From NCBI RefSeq assembly GCF_005239225.2, contig NC_133301.1, forward strand, positions 8,742,318 through 8,806,317: 64,000 nt of DNA, read 5' to 3'. The number at the start of each line of letters is the position of its first letter. Within the stretch, counting starts at the first letter, position 1. The DNA comes from Populus alba. Lineage: Eukaryota > Streptophyta > Magnoliopsida > Malpighiales > Salicaceae. The translations under genes and the position numbers were made by a program. Under the pieces are notes generated by a model, which saw only the letters and a program-made list of their open reading frames with translations, made no database searches and was not told the DNA's origin. Positions 1 through 10,233 of this stretch are shown here, one piece after another.

Positions 1-1400
1 GTTTGCTCGCTCGCTATAATGATCCTGGCCGAACATGGGAATTCATAATGGTATGGCATAGTTCACAATTGTTCTGAGTTTGTTTCAACTATTTCTTTAG
101 TTCCCCTGTTCCCCTCAGTCCTACTTTTTTTCTTGGAATCCGAGGTCAGACATCACAAGGTTAATAATTAACTAATGCTTCTTCTGAGTGAATAGAAAAA
201 ATGGAATAACATTAATGGCAGGGGTTGTATACCCTGACATATTTACTTGAAGCAGATGAATATGAAATAATAATAATAGGGAATTCTAGTAGCTGCACCC
301 TGGAACTGTTTTATACTCTAGATTTTATCTCTCAAAAGCTGTGTGTAACCAGTAAATCTACATTTGACAGAACCTCCACCTAGAATTTATCGGTGTTTCT
401 TTTCTGAGAATACCACTCTTTGTTTCCTGATTTCTAGTCAACTTCAAAATCTATGAGTGGAAATCACCCCCTTCCCAGCCCCCCTTCCCTCATTGGGACT
501 TTGCGTAGTTGCCTTCATGTTAGTGGTCAAAATCAACCACATAGTTAAAGTGCAGTTTTCAACATTTAAGCCAGTTATCAAGAGTCTCACATTACGATGT
601 TCTGTTAGCAATATTTTAGAGTGCAAGTGTGGAGACCTAAACTTGAAACTAAGGTTTTCATTCAGTCTTAACTTTGTTGCCTATCACCATGGATGGCGGA
701 CAAACAATGTTTTATATCCTTGAAGTAGTTGGAATTACGAAATCTTTGCTACAGAATTACTTTTGCCTGCTACTTTCTTGCCTCTTCCTTTCCTTTTCTT
801 TATTATTACACTTCCTTTTTGCTCTCCAGCTAAATAAACTTGCTTATCTCTTTTACACTTCGTATTCTTTCGTTTTTCTGCTATATATGTTCTGCAATGT
901 GCCCAGCTCTCGTGTATTGTTGCTTCATTTGATCAACCGCGTTAGCTCTAACTGCATCTTCCTTGGCAATGGTGGATGCGAGTTTCTTATGCTAATGTTG
1001 CAGACTGTTATAATATGAGCCAGTGACATGTTTTCCACTTTCACCCAAACCACTGACGCAGTCTCTCTTTTGATATTGGTTGCATTGAAGAGGAACGAAG
1101 TGCTAATATGGCTTGAAGAATTCTCGCTGGAATAGAGCTACAACCATAGCTGCCATTTACTCTCTGGTTGTCATCCTCCCCCATCAGAGCGTGCTAGTTT
1201 TGCGAAGTTGTGGACAAATATCATTGGAGGCATACAAAAGCTATGATAGAAAGCTTTAAAAAGACGAATTCTTGTATCTAAACAGGTTTCCTGGTGTAAG
1301 AGACAGCAGAATGGTGCAAAAGAATTCTGCAATTAATTCCACTTGGTTGGAAATAGGAGTTCTCTTGTTCATTTTCAGTCGCTGTCAATAAATTCTTTTC
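1..1400. other. Non-coding left edge, possibly the 3' end of a gene outside the window
   Basis: No open frame here shows plant codon use or a recognisable domain; the longest frames are short and hydrophobic because the DNA is T-rich. A pyrimidine-rich run ending in TTTCTAG near 430-438 looks like a splice acceptor, and AATAAA lies near 1388, so this could be the last intron and 3' untranslated part of a plus-strand gene to the left. That is only a guess. Confidence 0.25.
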
Positions 1401-1699
1401 TCAAATAGTTGGAGCTAGTTAGATGCCAACGTTTTGCCATGGAAAATAAATGTTTCGGCAATGCTATTAAATCTAAGTACAGGTGTGGCCACTCGCTAGC
1501 ATGGCCTTTATTTGGAATTAAATGGATTAATTATCACATAGTTGACTTGATGGAGGCATTTATAACTCGGTTAAAATCTACCTTGATTTTTTTATTAAAA
1601 AAATTAAATCGATGCCAATCTAAATTTTGAATCGTATCAATCCACTTTATCTGTCATTTAAGTTATGAATGTGACTAGATTTATATATATATATATATA

Positions 1700-1772
1700 G
1701 AATTGCATTGCTGGGGAATGTTGCTGTGTATATATATATATTGAATTGCATTGCTGGGGAATGTTGCTGTGT
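1700..1772. repeat. Perfect 30-bp direct repeat with (AT)n spacers
   Basis: The 30 bases at 1700-1729 recur without a mismatch at 1743-1772. Each copy is preceded by a short TA dinucleotide run. The 43-bp offset suggests a recent local duplication by slippage at the TA tract. Confidence 0.9.
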
Positions 1773-2990
1773 TGTTCCCCCCAACATGATTAACCAACTA
1801 ATGTACTATTTTTGAAATTATTTTATCGATTAAGCTACAAGGTTTCACATTTTGTGAATTAGAATGATACTAATTTACATGCCCGCATCACGCAAACTTC
1901 TTATTTTTTTACCTACACCAAAAAATATTTAAATGGTAAAGAATTATTTGATATTGTTATTAAAATTAACATGACAAAACAACCTTGAAATCTTTCGATC
2001 TATTTTATTATCTAGCCTGAGTTAAAAATTAAATCAAGTAAGAGTTGACCTGGCATAACCTAGTCACCTTGACCGGTGTAATTTTAACCTAATGATCGGT
2101 AAAAAAAATTTAATGATAAAAACAAGGAAAAAAATATGAAATTGATCAAAAAAAACTTTTTAACCTGACTTTTTTTCTAACTTGAATTTAAAATTAAATT
2201 GTGAGATATCTAATATAATCTAATTGATTTGGTTACTTTAAGGTAACCTAAGAAATTATTAAAAATAGTAGAGGGATTAAATTAACCAAAAAAAGAGAAA
2301 TAGAAAAACAAAAAAAGAAACTTTCTTAATATAGTAGGTAATGAAGAATCCTCTTTCAACATTATTGTTATGTTTGCTATTCATTAAGTTTTAAAAACTT
2401 ACAATAAAGGTTAACTTTAAAAGATATAGCTTAATTGTTTAGATTTTAAGTATTTTTTAAGAGCCATTAAAAATTTATATGGTTATTAACTTTATAATCT
2501 GTGAAATTAGTTAAGATGCACACAAACTAGCTCAAATACTCACACCAATAATAATAATAATAATGAAAAACCTATAATGAATCGAGTGTAGTTACTCTTT
2601 AACTATTTTTTAAATGTTTTTTTATTTGATTTATTGATCTTACAAATCAACAATTTATATTATCATTTTAAACCCCTCCTCTCTTTTTTTTTTTTCTAAT
2701 AATACTTTATGCACTACATGATATTATTATTGAATAAAAAGGTTACCCTAAAGTCTAATCTCAACTAATTAATAGTAAACACATCTATTAATTAAATTCC
2801 GATGAAAATTAAAAAAATATATCAATGGACTCTCAGTAAAATATCACTTTCAAATATCAGAGAATATTAAACGACAAAGAGGACTAACTTGTAAGAGTAA
2901 GAAAGGTTAAGTTAGAAATTGTAAGAAATTAAGAGGTTGGTGACTTATTTATGAAAACCTATATAGTTTGGGGGTTGATTTGTAATACCA
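1773..2990. other. AT-rich intergenic DNA
   Basis: Many homopolymer A and T runs and no coding frame. Short phrases resemble the T-rich repeats seen elsewhere in the window, but no boundary can be drawn. The distal promoter of the transporter gene probably lies at its right edge. Confidence 0.4.
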
Positions 2991-3158
2991 GTATTTGTTT
3001 TTCCTCGGGCGGCGCGCACACGCGCACAGAGAAATATATAGGAACGTGAAGGAAACAGGATCGCACGGTGTTTGTCTGACTGTCAAATTACACACCCATC
3101 CATCGTACCAAATTACTTGTTTCATAATCATCCCTTATTACATTTGCAAATCCCGCGT

Positions 3159-3182
3159 TCTCTCTCTCTCCCTCTCCCTCCC
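3159..3182 (+). promoter_or_regulatory. CT-rich tract in the probable 5' leader of the transporter gene
   Basis: A pure pyrimidine run of TC repeats followed by CCTCTCCCTC lies about 200 bp upstream of the ATG at 3377. CT-rich tracts of this kind are common in plant core promoters and 5' leaders. A possible TATA-like CTATATAG occurs near 2959. Confidence 0.45.
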
Positions 3183-3376
3183 CATCATCCGCCTTGCTGT
3201 TTTTGTCGGTGGTTCCTAATCTCTTTTCTTTTCGTTGTATAATCAGAAACTTGGACTCAATTAGTTAGAACATCAATTTCCATTATGAAGACTTTTTCTC
3301 TGTAATTTTTATCGCTTGGATCTGTGTTTGTCGAAAATAATTTGTCAGACAGAAAGGGAGGACGAGGAGGATCAGA

Positions 3377-4414
3377 ATGTCTTCGATTCGAGTGGATTCC
3401 ACTAAGCAATTGGCGACGAGTAGTCTTGTGGTGGGTTATGCACTTTGTTCAAGTTTGCTTGCCGTAATTAACAAGTTTGCAATTACCAAATTTAACTACC
3501 CTGGCCTTTTAACTGCATTGCAGTACCTAACCTCTGCATTGGGTGTTTGGGTTTTAGGCAAATTGGGGTTTTTATATCATGATTCCTTCTCTTATGAAAC
3601 TGCCAAGAAGTTCTTACCTGCTGCTCTTGTTTTCTATCTGGCTATCTTTACGAATACCAATCTTTTGCGTCATGCCAATGTCGACACGTTTATTGTGTTC
3701 AGATCCTTAACACCCCTTTTGGTGGCTATAGCTGACACTCTGTTTAGAAAACAACCCATCCCATCCAAGCTCACCTTCGTCTCCTTGTTTGTTATATTGG
3801 GTGGTGCTGTTGGCTATGTGGCCACTGATTCTGCTTTTACTTTGACTGCTTACTCTTGGGCACTTGCATATTTAGTCACTATTACTTCTGAGATGGTTTA
3901 TATCAAACACATTGTCTCCAATATTGGACTCAACACCTGGGGTCTTGTGTTCTACAATAATTTGTTGTCATTGATGATGGCGCCGCTCTTCTGGATTCTT
4001 ACGGGGGAGTATAGTGAGGTGTTTGCTTCCTGGGGATCAAAAGCTGGGAATTGGTTTGAATTTGATGCATTTTTTGCTGTGTCTTTGTCGTGCATTTTTG
4101 GTTTTCTTATTAGTTTCTTCGGATTTGCTGCAAGGAAGGCAATATCGGCCACCGCGTTTACTGTCACCGGGGTTGTCAATAAGTTTCTTACTGTTGTCAT
4201 CAATGTGTTTATTTGGGATAAACATGCTAGCCCGGTTGGTTTATTTTGTCTTATATTCACGCTTGTTGGAGGTGTTCTTTATCAGCAGTCAGTTACTGGA
4301 GCTGGCAGCGCTCCATTGCAGCGTGAGACCGTTTCTAATCAGACAGGTGATGAAAATGATGGTGATGAGGAGAGTCAACTGATCAAAAAGACCGATGGTG
4401 ATGGAGAGAAATAG
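3377..4414 (+). CDS. GONST4/GGLT1-like: Golgi GDP-sugar transporter, GONST4/GGLT1 type (GDP-L-galactose transporter)
   Basis: Single-exon gene of 345 codons, a normal length for plant nucleotide-sugar transporters of the drug/metabolite (TPT/NST) superfamily. About ten hydrophobic segments run through residues 15-310. Conserved stretches include NKFAITKFNYPGLLTALQYL near residue 35, NTNLLRHANVDTFIVFRS near 95-112 and the late block AFTVTGVVNKFLTVVINVFI near 262. The tail (about 312-345) is acidic and hydrophilic with ESQLIKK, and would face the cytosol. From memory the protein is very close to Arabidopsis GONST4, described as the Golgi GDP-L-galactose transporter GGLT1, which supplies GDP-L-galactose for rhamnogalacturonan-II side chains. 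The ATG follows an A/G-rich leader and is the first Met of the conserved start. AATAAA at 4502 is a plausible polyadenylation signal. The gene is convergent with the PPR gene. Confidence 0.93.
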   Translation: MSSIRVDSTKQLATSSLVVGYALCSSLLAVINKFAITKFNYPGLLTALQYLTSALGVWVLGKLGFLYHDSFSYETAKKFLPAALVFYLAIFTNTNLLRHANVDTFIVFRSLTPLLVAIADTLFRKQPIPSKLTFVSLFVILGGAVGYVATDSAFTLTAYSWALAYLVTITSEMVYIKHIVSNIGLNTWGLVFYNNLLSLMMAPLFWILTGEYSEVFASWGSKAGNWFEFDAFFAVSLSCIFGFLISFFGFAARKAISATAFTVTGVVNKFLTVVINVFIWDKHASPVGLFCLIFTLVGGVLYQQSVTGAGSAPLQRETVSNQTGDENDGDEESQLIKKTDGDGEK

Positions 4415-5867
4415 AGAGGGACTAAAACTGGTAAACTTGCTTCTGTGTGATTGCTCTTATTTTCGTATGTTTTTAGTCTATTTAGCAATGACGATGATTT
4501 GAATAAAATTATTGGGATTTATGGAGGTTTTGTTTTTATTAGTAGCAATTCTGTTAGTTGTGTGAGATATTCAAAAGATATTGCCCTTTTAAGTTATATG
4601 TGATCTCTAATCTGTGTCTTATATCTACGTTGGAATTGATTGGTTACTTTAGTGATCATTTTTTGGTGTTTTGGCATCATTCATTTCATGAAGAGGTGCT
4701 TTTTTAATCCCAAGGTTGAGCTTCAAGTCCTTAGTATAAATTTACTGCTCTTCAGCTCCACTTAGAATTGGGTTGCTGCTCAAGAATGATAACATTAGAC
4801 ATTTATTTATTTATTTTTCACTTTTAGGGTGACATTAATCTTTTCCTTGGCTCACATTTAGACTTAGGACCTTTCACGTACCTTTTATTGAACAAATCAC
4901 CAGATACATGTGAAATGTAGCCAGATTTAGTGTAGAGCAATTGAGGAATCAACTGCTGGTCTGGACTCTTATGAGCTGCTGATATCTGGCATATCATAAT
5001 CGATGATGAACTTACTCTTCCCGTTTTTTGACTCCAGAAAAAAGAGTTTCTTTGTCACATTACTTTAGGTTTGAGCATCTGTTAGTGGAATCAAAAAAAT
5101 ATCTGGTAGTTCAGACAATAAGAAATACACGAGAGCCTGAGCAGTGGCTCTTTTTTCTATGTTTAAATTTCTCTTCATTTTGTGTATTTCCAATGAATTC
5201 CTCTAATTATTTAATCTGATTAAATTGCTTTGTCGTTGGCATGCATTACAAAGACTGCCAGTTGACATGGGGCATTGTGGTCTGTTTTATGACAGGGTTT
5301 TAGGTGTGATACAAACCTGTACAGGTTGAACTTTATTTTGTGTTTCTTTAACCTTGGTTAGGCATACAAGTTTTTGTAGTTTGATTTCTCATCTCTGATA
5401 AATTCAGAACACCCATTGATATGCGTGGAAACCATTGGCATGTCGTTCTTTGTTGCTTACCATGGGTAATGAAATCCCGGCATCAGTTAAACTAGTTCCT
5501 AACATTTCTTATCTGTCTGTGAATAATTTCTATCCAGAACTGTGCCCAGTCTTTGTATGGAAGAGAGCATGAGGATTAGTGCTTCCATCTAATCTAAATA
5601 AGATCAACTTGCCTTCTCCTGCAGCATATGCATCTTTTGTAACCATGCATGGGCGATTTTATTAGGAGCTTAAGACAAGTGCTATAATTGGGTTCTCTGC
5701 ATTTTAGCCCCTAAAGCATCATTTTGTGTTTTCGGGGCCTGAACTGCACTTTGAAATCTTCAAGGGGATTGGATCTAGTAATGAAAGAGCTATTCATTTG
5801 TGTGGACAGAGTGCTCAATAGTGAAAATTATTAGAACTCTATAGAATGCTTGATGCTCACCATGACA
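4415..5867. other. Intergenic space between convergent genes
   Basis: Contains the 3' untranslated region of the transporter gene (AATAAA at 4502) and, at its right end, the 3' region of the minus-strand PPR gene. Base composition is less AT-rich than the repeat areas, and no coding frame or repeat is apparent. Confidence 0.5.
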
Positions 5868-8021
5868 TCACCAGAAACCCCTGCACGAACAGGTTCCGTC
5901 CTTAAAATGGTGAAACCGGTTCCTGTCCCTCACAATTATTTCCCTATTGTATAGTTTGGAGATAAGCTTAGTTGCACTGTGGCAATCACTGCATATACGC
6001 AGGTTTTTCACAACTCGAATTGGAGCCCCGACGCTTGTACTTAAGAGGCCAAAGGCAATTGCCAACTTCTCGCTATGGAGGCTAAGCTCGGTCTCCTTTT
6101 CCTCCTCAGCCATGTCAAATAACACCTCTGATTTGTCAGGAACATAACCAGCGTTCTTTAGTTTGCTAATCATGTCCTCCAACATTTCGTTAATCTCCGA
6201 GGATTGGCGGTGTGATGAATCCCCCTTCACGAATTCATGGACGACTCCATGAACCTCGATTTGGCTGCAACCTGGAGGCTTTTTCATACCTCTTTCCGCC
6301 ATCAATTCCCTGGTTCTCTTCGCCTCCTCCCATTTCTTCGAAGATTTATAAATATTTGACAGAAGTACATACGTTCCCGAATGATATGGGTCAATCTCCA
6401 AGAGTTGTTTAGCTGCTCTTTCTGCAGCCTCAAGGTTTCCATGGATTCTGCAGGCACCAAGAAGACCCCCCAAAACAAATCGATCAGGTGCCATTGGCAT
6501 GCTCTGTATCAACTCCTCTGCTTCAGCTATGCGACCAGCTCGTCCTAGTATATCAACCAAGGCACCATAGTGTTCGATGGTAGGGTGAATGCCATAGGTA
6601 TCAGACATGGAGTTAAAATGTGAAATGCCTTCATCAACAAATCCAGCATGGCTACACGCAGCCAAAACCCCGACAAATGTGATTGCATCCGGTTTGACTC
6701 CCCTGATATGCATCTCCTCAAAATATTGCAAAGCGTTCTCCGATTGCCCGCACATTGCAAGACCTAGAATCAAAGCTGTCCAAGTCATTACATCTTTCTC
6801 AGGCATCTCATGAAACACTTGTATCGCAGTTCCTATGCTTCCACACTTGGCATACATGTCCACAAGAGCTGTTCCTAAAGCAACATCCACGTCAATCCTC
6901 TGCTTCATAATGTAGGCATGTAACCACTTTCCCAGCTCTAGAGCAACCAGATGAGTGCAAGCGAGCAGCAGGCTCGCCATGGTCACCTTGTCACCTTTAA
7001 TGCCCTTGGTTTGCATCTCACGAAACAGCAGCAAAGCCTCCTCGTAATCACTATCCTCAACATGCCCGTTTATCATGATATTCCAAGAAAACAAGTTTTT
7101 TTCCTGGGCATTGTCAAATAGATCCCTTGCTAGTTGTACACATCCACACTTGCAGTAAGCGTCCATAAGAACCGTGTTGAGAACCACATGGCGCCCAAAA
7201 CCATGCTCGTCAATGTACTCATGAATCCTTTTCACCATTGCCAAATCTCTCGCTCTTGCGCATGCAGTTAAGACATTAACCAAGGTAACCTCATTAGGGT
7301 TCACATTTTCACTCTTTATCATTCTATCGAAAAGCCTCACAGCTTCATTGGGTTGATCCCACTGTGCATGGGCCCCGATCATGGTGGCCCAAGAAACTAC
7401 AGTCTTATCCTCCATTTTATCGAACACCTTTCTAGCTGACACCAAACAACCGCAATTCGAATACATATTCATCAAGGTGTTTTGGGCATATGTATCTGAA
7501 GCAAAACCAAGCTTCGTAGAGTGACAATGTATCTGTTTTCCCTCGGATGAATTTCTGCAAGACTTGAACAATGAGGGAAAGGTGTATCTATCCGGTATCA
7601 AGCCTTGAACCATCATTTCTTGATAGAAAAGAAGTGCCTCTTGATGCAAGTTCTTATCGGTGCAGCCTCGAATTATAGAGTTGCAAGTATAGGAAGTGGG
7701 ATTTGGGATTTGAGAGAAGACAAGACGAGCATACTGGAGACTTCCCGAGTCTTGAAGAGAGCAAAAGGCCACAATTTTGCTGGCGGTGAAGGGGTCGAAG
7801 AAGAGGCCTGTCCTGAGCATTTGAGCATGGATTTGCTTGAGCTGGGACATGTTGGAGCATTTTTCTATCGAAACAATACATGGATGTGGTTGGTTTAGGT
7901 CATCAATGCTGCTTGCGATCATACCAATAGTAGAGGCGGAGGTGGGGTTTCTTGTGAGGAGGGGATTTTCTGAAGATAAGGGAGGTTTAATATGGTGTTG
8001 GAGAGTGAGAGGAGCGGCCAT
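5868..8021 (-). CDS. Pentatricopeptide repeat protein, PLS class with E/E+ and DYW domains
   Basis: Intronless 717-residue protein. Residues 1-60 are Ser/Thr/Pro/Asn-rich and could be an organelle transit peptide. From about residue 60 to 560 there is a run of P, L and S type PPR motifs with typical phrases (NTLMNMYSNCG, VVSWATMIGAHAQW, TALVDMYAKCG, TFVGVLAACSHAGFVDEG). E and E+ motifs follow, with the PG-box phrase PPGCSQIEVHGVVHEF, then a DYW deaminase-like domain of about 90 residues. The deaminase signature is present: HSE for HxE, and CSDCH for CxxCH. The extreme C-terminus is CSCRGFW, so the usual final Asp-Tyr-Trp is replaced by Gly-Phe-Trp. Family knowledge: such proteins bind organelle RNA in a sequence-specific way and specify C-to-U editing sites. 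The particular target cannot be read from the sequence, so no symbol is given. Confidence 0.93.
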   Translation of the reverse strand: MAAPLTLQHHIKPPLSSENPLLTRNPTSASTIGMIASSIDDLNQPHPCIVSIEKCSNMSQLKQIHAQMLRTGLFFDPFTASKIVAFCSLQDSGSLQYARLVFSQIPNPTSYTCNSIIRGCTDKNLHQEALLFYQEMMVQGLIPDRYTFPSLFKSCRNSSEGKQIHCHSTKLGFASDTYAQNTLMNMYSNCGCLVSARKVFDKMEDKTVVSWATMIGAHAQWDQPNEAVRLFDRMIKSENVNPNEVTLVNVLTACARARDLAMVKRIHEYIDEHGFGRHVVLNTVLMDAYCKCGCVQLARDLFDNAQEKNLFSWNIMINGHVEDSDYEEALLLFREMQTKGIKGDKVTMASLLLACTHLVALELGKWLHAYIMKQRIDVDVALGTALVDMYAKCGSIGTAIQVFHEMPEKDVMTWTALILGLAMCGQSENALQYFEEMHIRGVKPDAITFVGVLAACSHAGFVDEGISHFNSMSDTYGIHPTIEHYGALVDILGRAGRIAEAEELIQSMPMAPDRFVLGGLLGACRIHGNLEAAERAAKQLLEIDPYHSGTYVLLSNIYKSSKKWEEAKRTRELMAERGMKKPPGCSQIEVHGVVHEFVKGDSSHRQSSEINEMLEDMISKLKNAGYVPDKSEVLFDMAEEEKETELSLHSEKLAIAFGLLSTSVGAPIRVVKNLRICSDCHSATKLISKLYNREIIVRDRNRFHHFKDGTCSCRGFW

Positions 8022-10230
8022 TGCTCCTTGTTTGCTCGTTATTTCCGATTAGAAATATCTGAAGTTCTCTCTTTTAGATAAGTTTCGAGACTTCTTTGCC
8101 ATCTCCATGCTCCCATTTCTCATGTAAATCCAAATGTATATGGACCACTCGTCCACTATTCATAACAAGCTCTTTCCGATCAACGTTTTGTTTTCTTTGG
8201 TCGGATTACAAAATTACTCTAACAATCATGTAGTTTGGTTTTTATTTTATTTTACAATTTTTTTTTTTTAAATTACAATTTATGTTTTGATTTTTGAAGA
8301 TTGATAACACTTTATATTCTCAATTGGAACAAAAAAAATCAACAAAAAAACCTATTTATCTACAAAACTACCATTATATTTTAAATAATAACTAAAAAAT
8401 CTCCGGAGATAAAAAGAAAAAGAAAAAGAAACCACTAAGAGCCGTTGCTTTGTTTTTATAATAAAAGAGTCATTGCTCAATATTTTAGTATTTACAAAAA
8501 TACCATAAATTTCAATTTTTAACAACCACATCCAGCCACAATCAACCATTTTTTACCAAACAAAAATTCCAACAACCTCCTCATCATTAACCCCAACATA
8601 TCCTTCCCTCTTTTCACAGTAATTTCATCAAATAAACCTGTCAAAATCCCACAAGACACAACAAACCAATGATGTTACAAAAAAAGTTATATATCAGACT
8701 TTTTTTTTTTTTAACCTATGATATATATATATATATATAATTTTGTATGTGCATGGTTTATAGAAGTTATAGAAAGGTTGCTCATAAATAATAGCAAAGA
8801 ATAAAAAACAATGACTAATAAAATAACATTATAATCAAAGATACAACCAATTTTCACCATAACTCATTGTCAACCTTTCCTTTCCCATTTACACCATAAT
8901 TCCATTAAATAAACATGGTTGAAATTCCACAATCCACACAACCAACCTAAAAAATTATAAAAGTAAGTTATATATTAGAGTCCTAATTTGTTTCAACATA
9001 TGATGAACTCCCATGATGTACAAATATATTTAGCATTTTGGGTTATGTATGGTTTATAAAAGTTATATAGAGGTTGTAGATAAATAATAACAAAGAATAA
9101 AAACAATGACTAATAAAAGATTTTGTAATTAAAGAAACAATCAAAGCACTTTGGAGGTAGGGGAACAATGATAATTAACTAATAAAAAGTAGAATGATTA
9201 AAAAGTTTGCAATCAGGCTTCAAGGTCATTAAAATAAACTACAACCTAAAATAAACTCATTATATTTAGGAAATTATTCACGTCGAGAGTTGAAATAGAT
9301 TATTTAGTAACTAGCCAAGACAAACACGTATCTACTATTATGATAGAAAAACATAGATACTAAATGTTCAGAATTATGATGTAGAGTGTTCTTCAAAATA
9401 GTTTTTTACTTGAAAATGCATCAAAATGATTTTTTTTTATTTTTTTTTATTTTTTATATCAGTACTATCACATATGTGTGGTGTCACGATGACCATCCTC
9501 CTGGATCAGTATTTTGGTGTAGGTGGAAAGAACAATGAATTATTATCCTTTATCAATTAAAAATGTTCGGAAGACAATAATAATTAAAGAACATATAATT
9601 TATAATCGAACAAGGTTGCAGATGTAAACCTCATATTCACAAGTTTATTCTCCTTAAAATAATAATCTTGAAGTTTGTCTTCCTAAGAGGTTTATAAAAT
9701 CTTTAATATGTAAAAAAAAAAAACTCTATCTCAACTAGAAAATAAATAAAAAAATCAAATTACAAAGCAAAGAAGCATAAAATCTGAAATAAGTAGGAAA
9801 TAAAAAAATAACAAAGAAAATCACAAAAACTGTCAAAATTAGGGCCTTAACGAGATTTTTGATATCTAAAGATTCGATGCTTTGCATAGTGACATAGTAA
9901 AAATTTGAGCACAATCCAATGATCAGATATTATGGCCCTTTTGAGCTGTTATTCTAGTATGGCATGATTAGACTTCCTTTTGAGCATAAACTTATCCTAG
10001 TGGTCCATAAATGCATCTGTTAGGCCATGTACATAATCTATCTGGGATAGATCTTTATTTAATTATAGCAAACTCATATATGATTGCTTAGAATCACCTG
10101 TTATTGTAGTTAAGCTATGATGGGTTCGTCGAGCTTTGATCCCATTCCGAAGTGTTCTGGTCATTAAGTTTTGTAATGAGGTAGGTCCGACTGCATCATT
10201 TTTCTCGGGCTGGAAAGAACTCGTCCACGA
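8022..10230. other. AT-rich intergenic DNA with a diverged ~288-bp tandem duplication
   Basis: After the PPR 5' flank the DNA is poor in complex sequence. Two similar units occupy about 8595-8860 and 8870-9145 (see separate entry). The rest holds A/T homopolymers and no coding frame; towards 10230 it merges with the end of the gypsy relic. Confidence 0.5.
8595..9145. repeat. Diverged tandem duplication, unit about 288 bp
   Basis: Matching landmarks recur at a constant offset: AATAAACCTGTCAAAATCCC near 8630 against AATAAACATGGTTGAAATTCC near 8917, and GGTTTATAGAAGTTATAGAA near 8755 against the same phrase near 9051. The first copy contains a TA microsatellite that the second lacks. No coding potential. 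Confidence 0.75.
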
Positions 10231-10233
10231 GTT

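Noticed and set aside
674..1018. 114-codon hydrophobic frame near the left edge
   Set aside because: Its Leu/Phe/Ser-rich composition follows from T-rich DNA; no domain or codon bias supports it.
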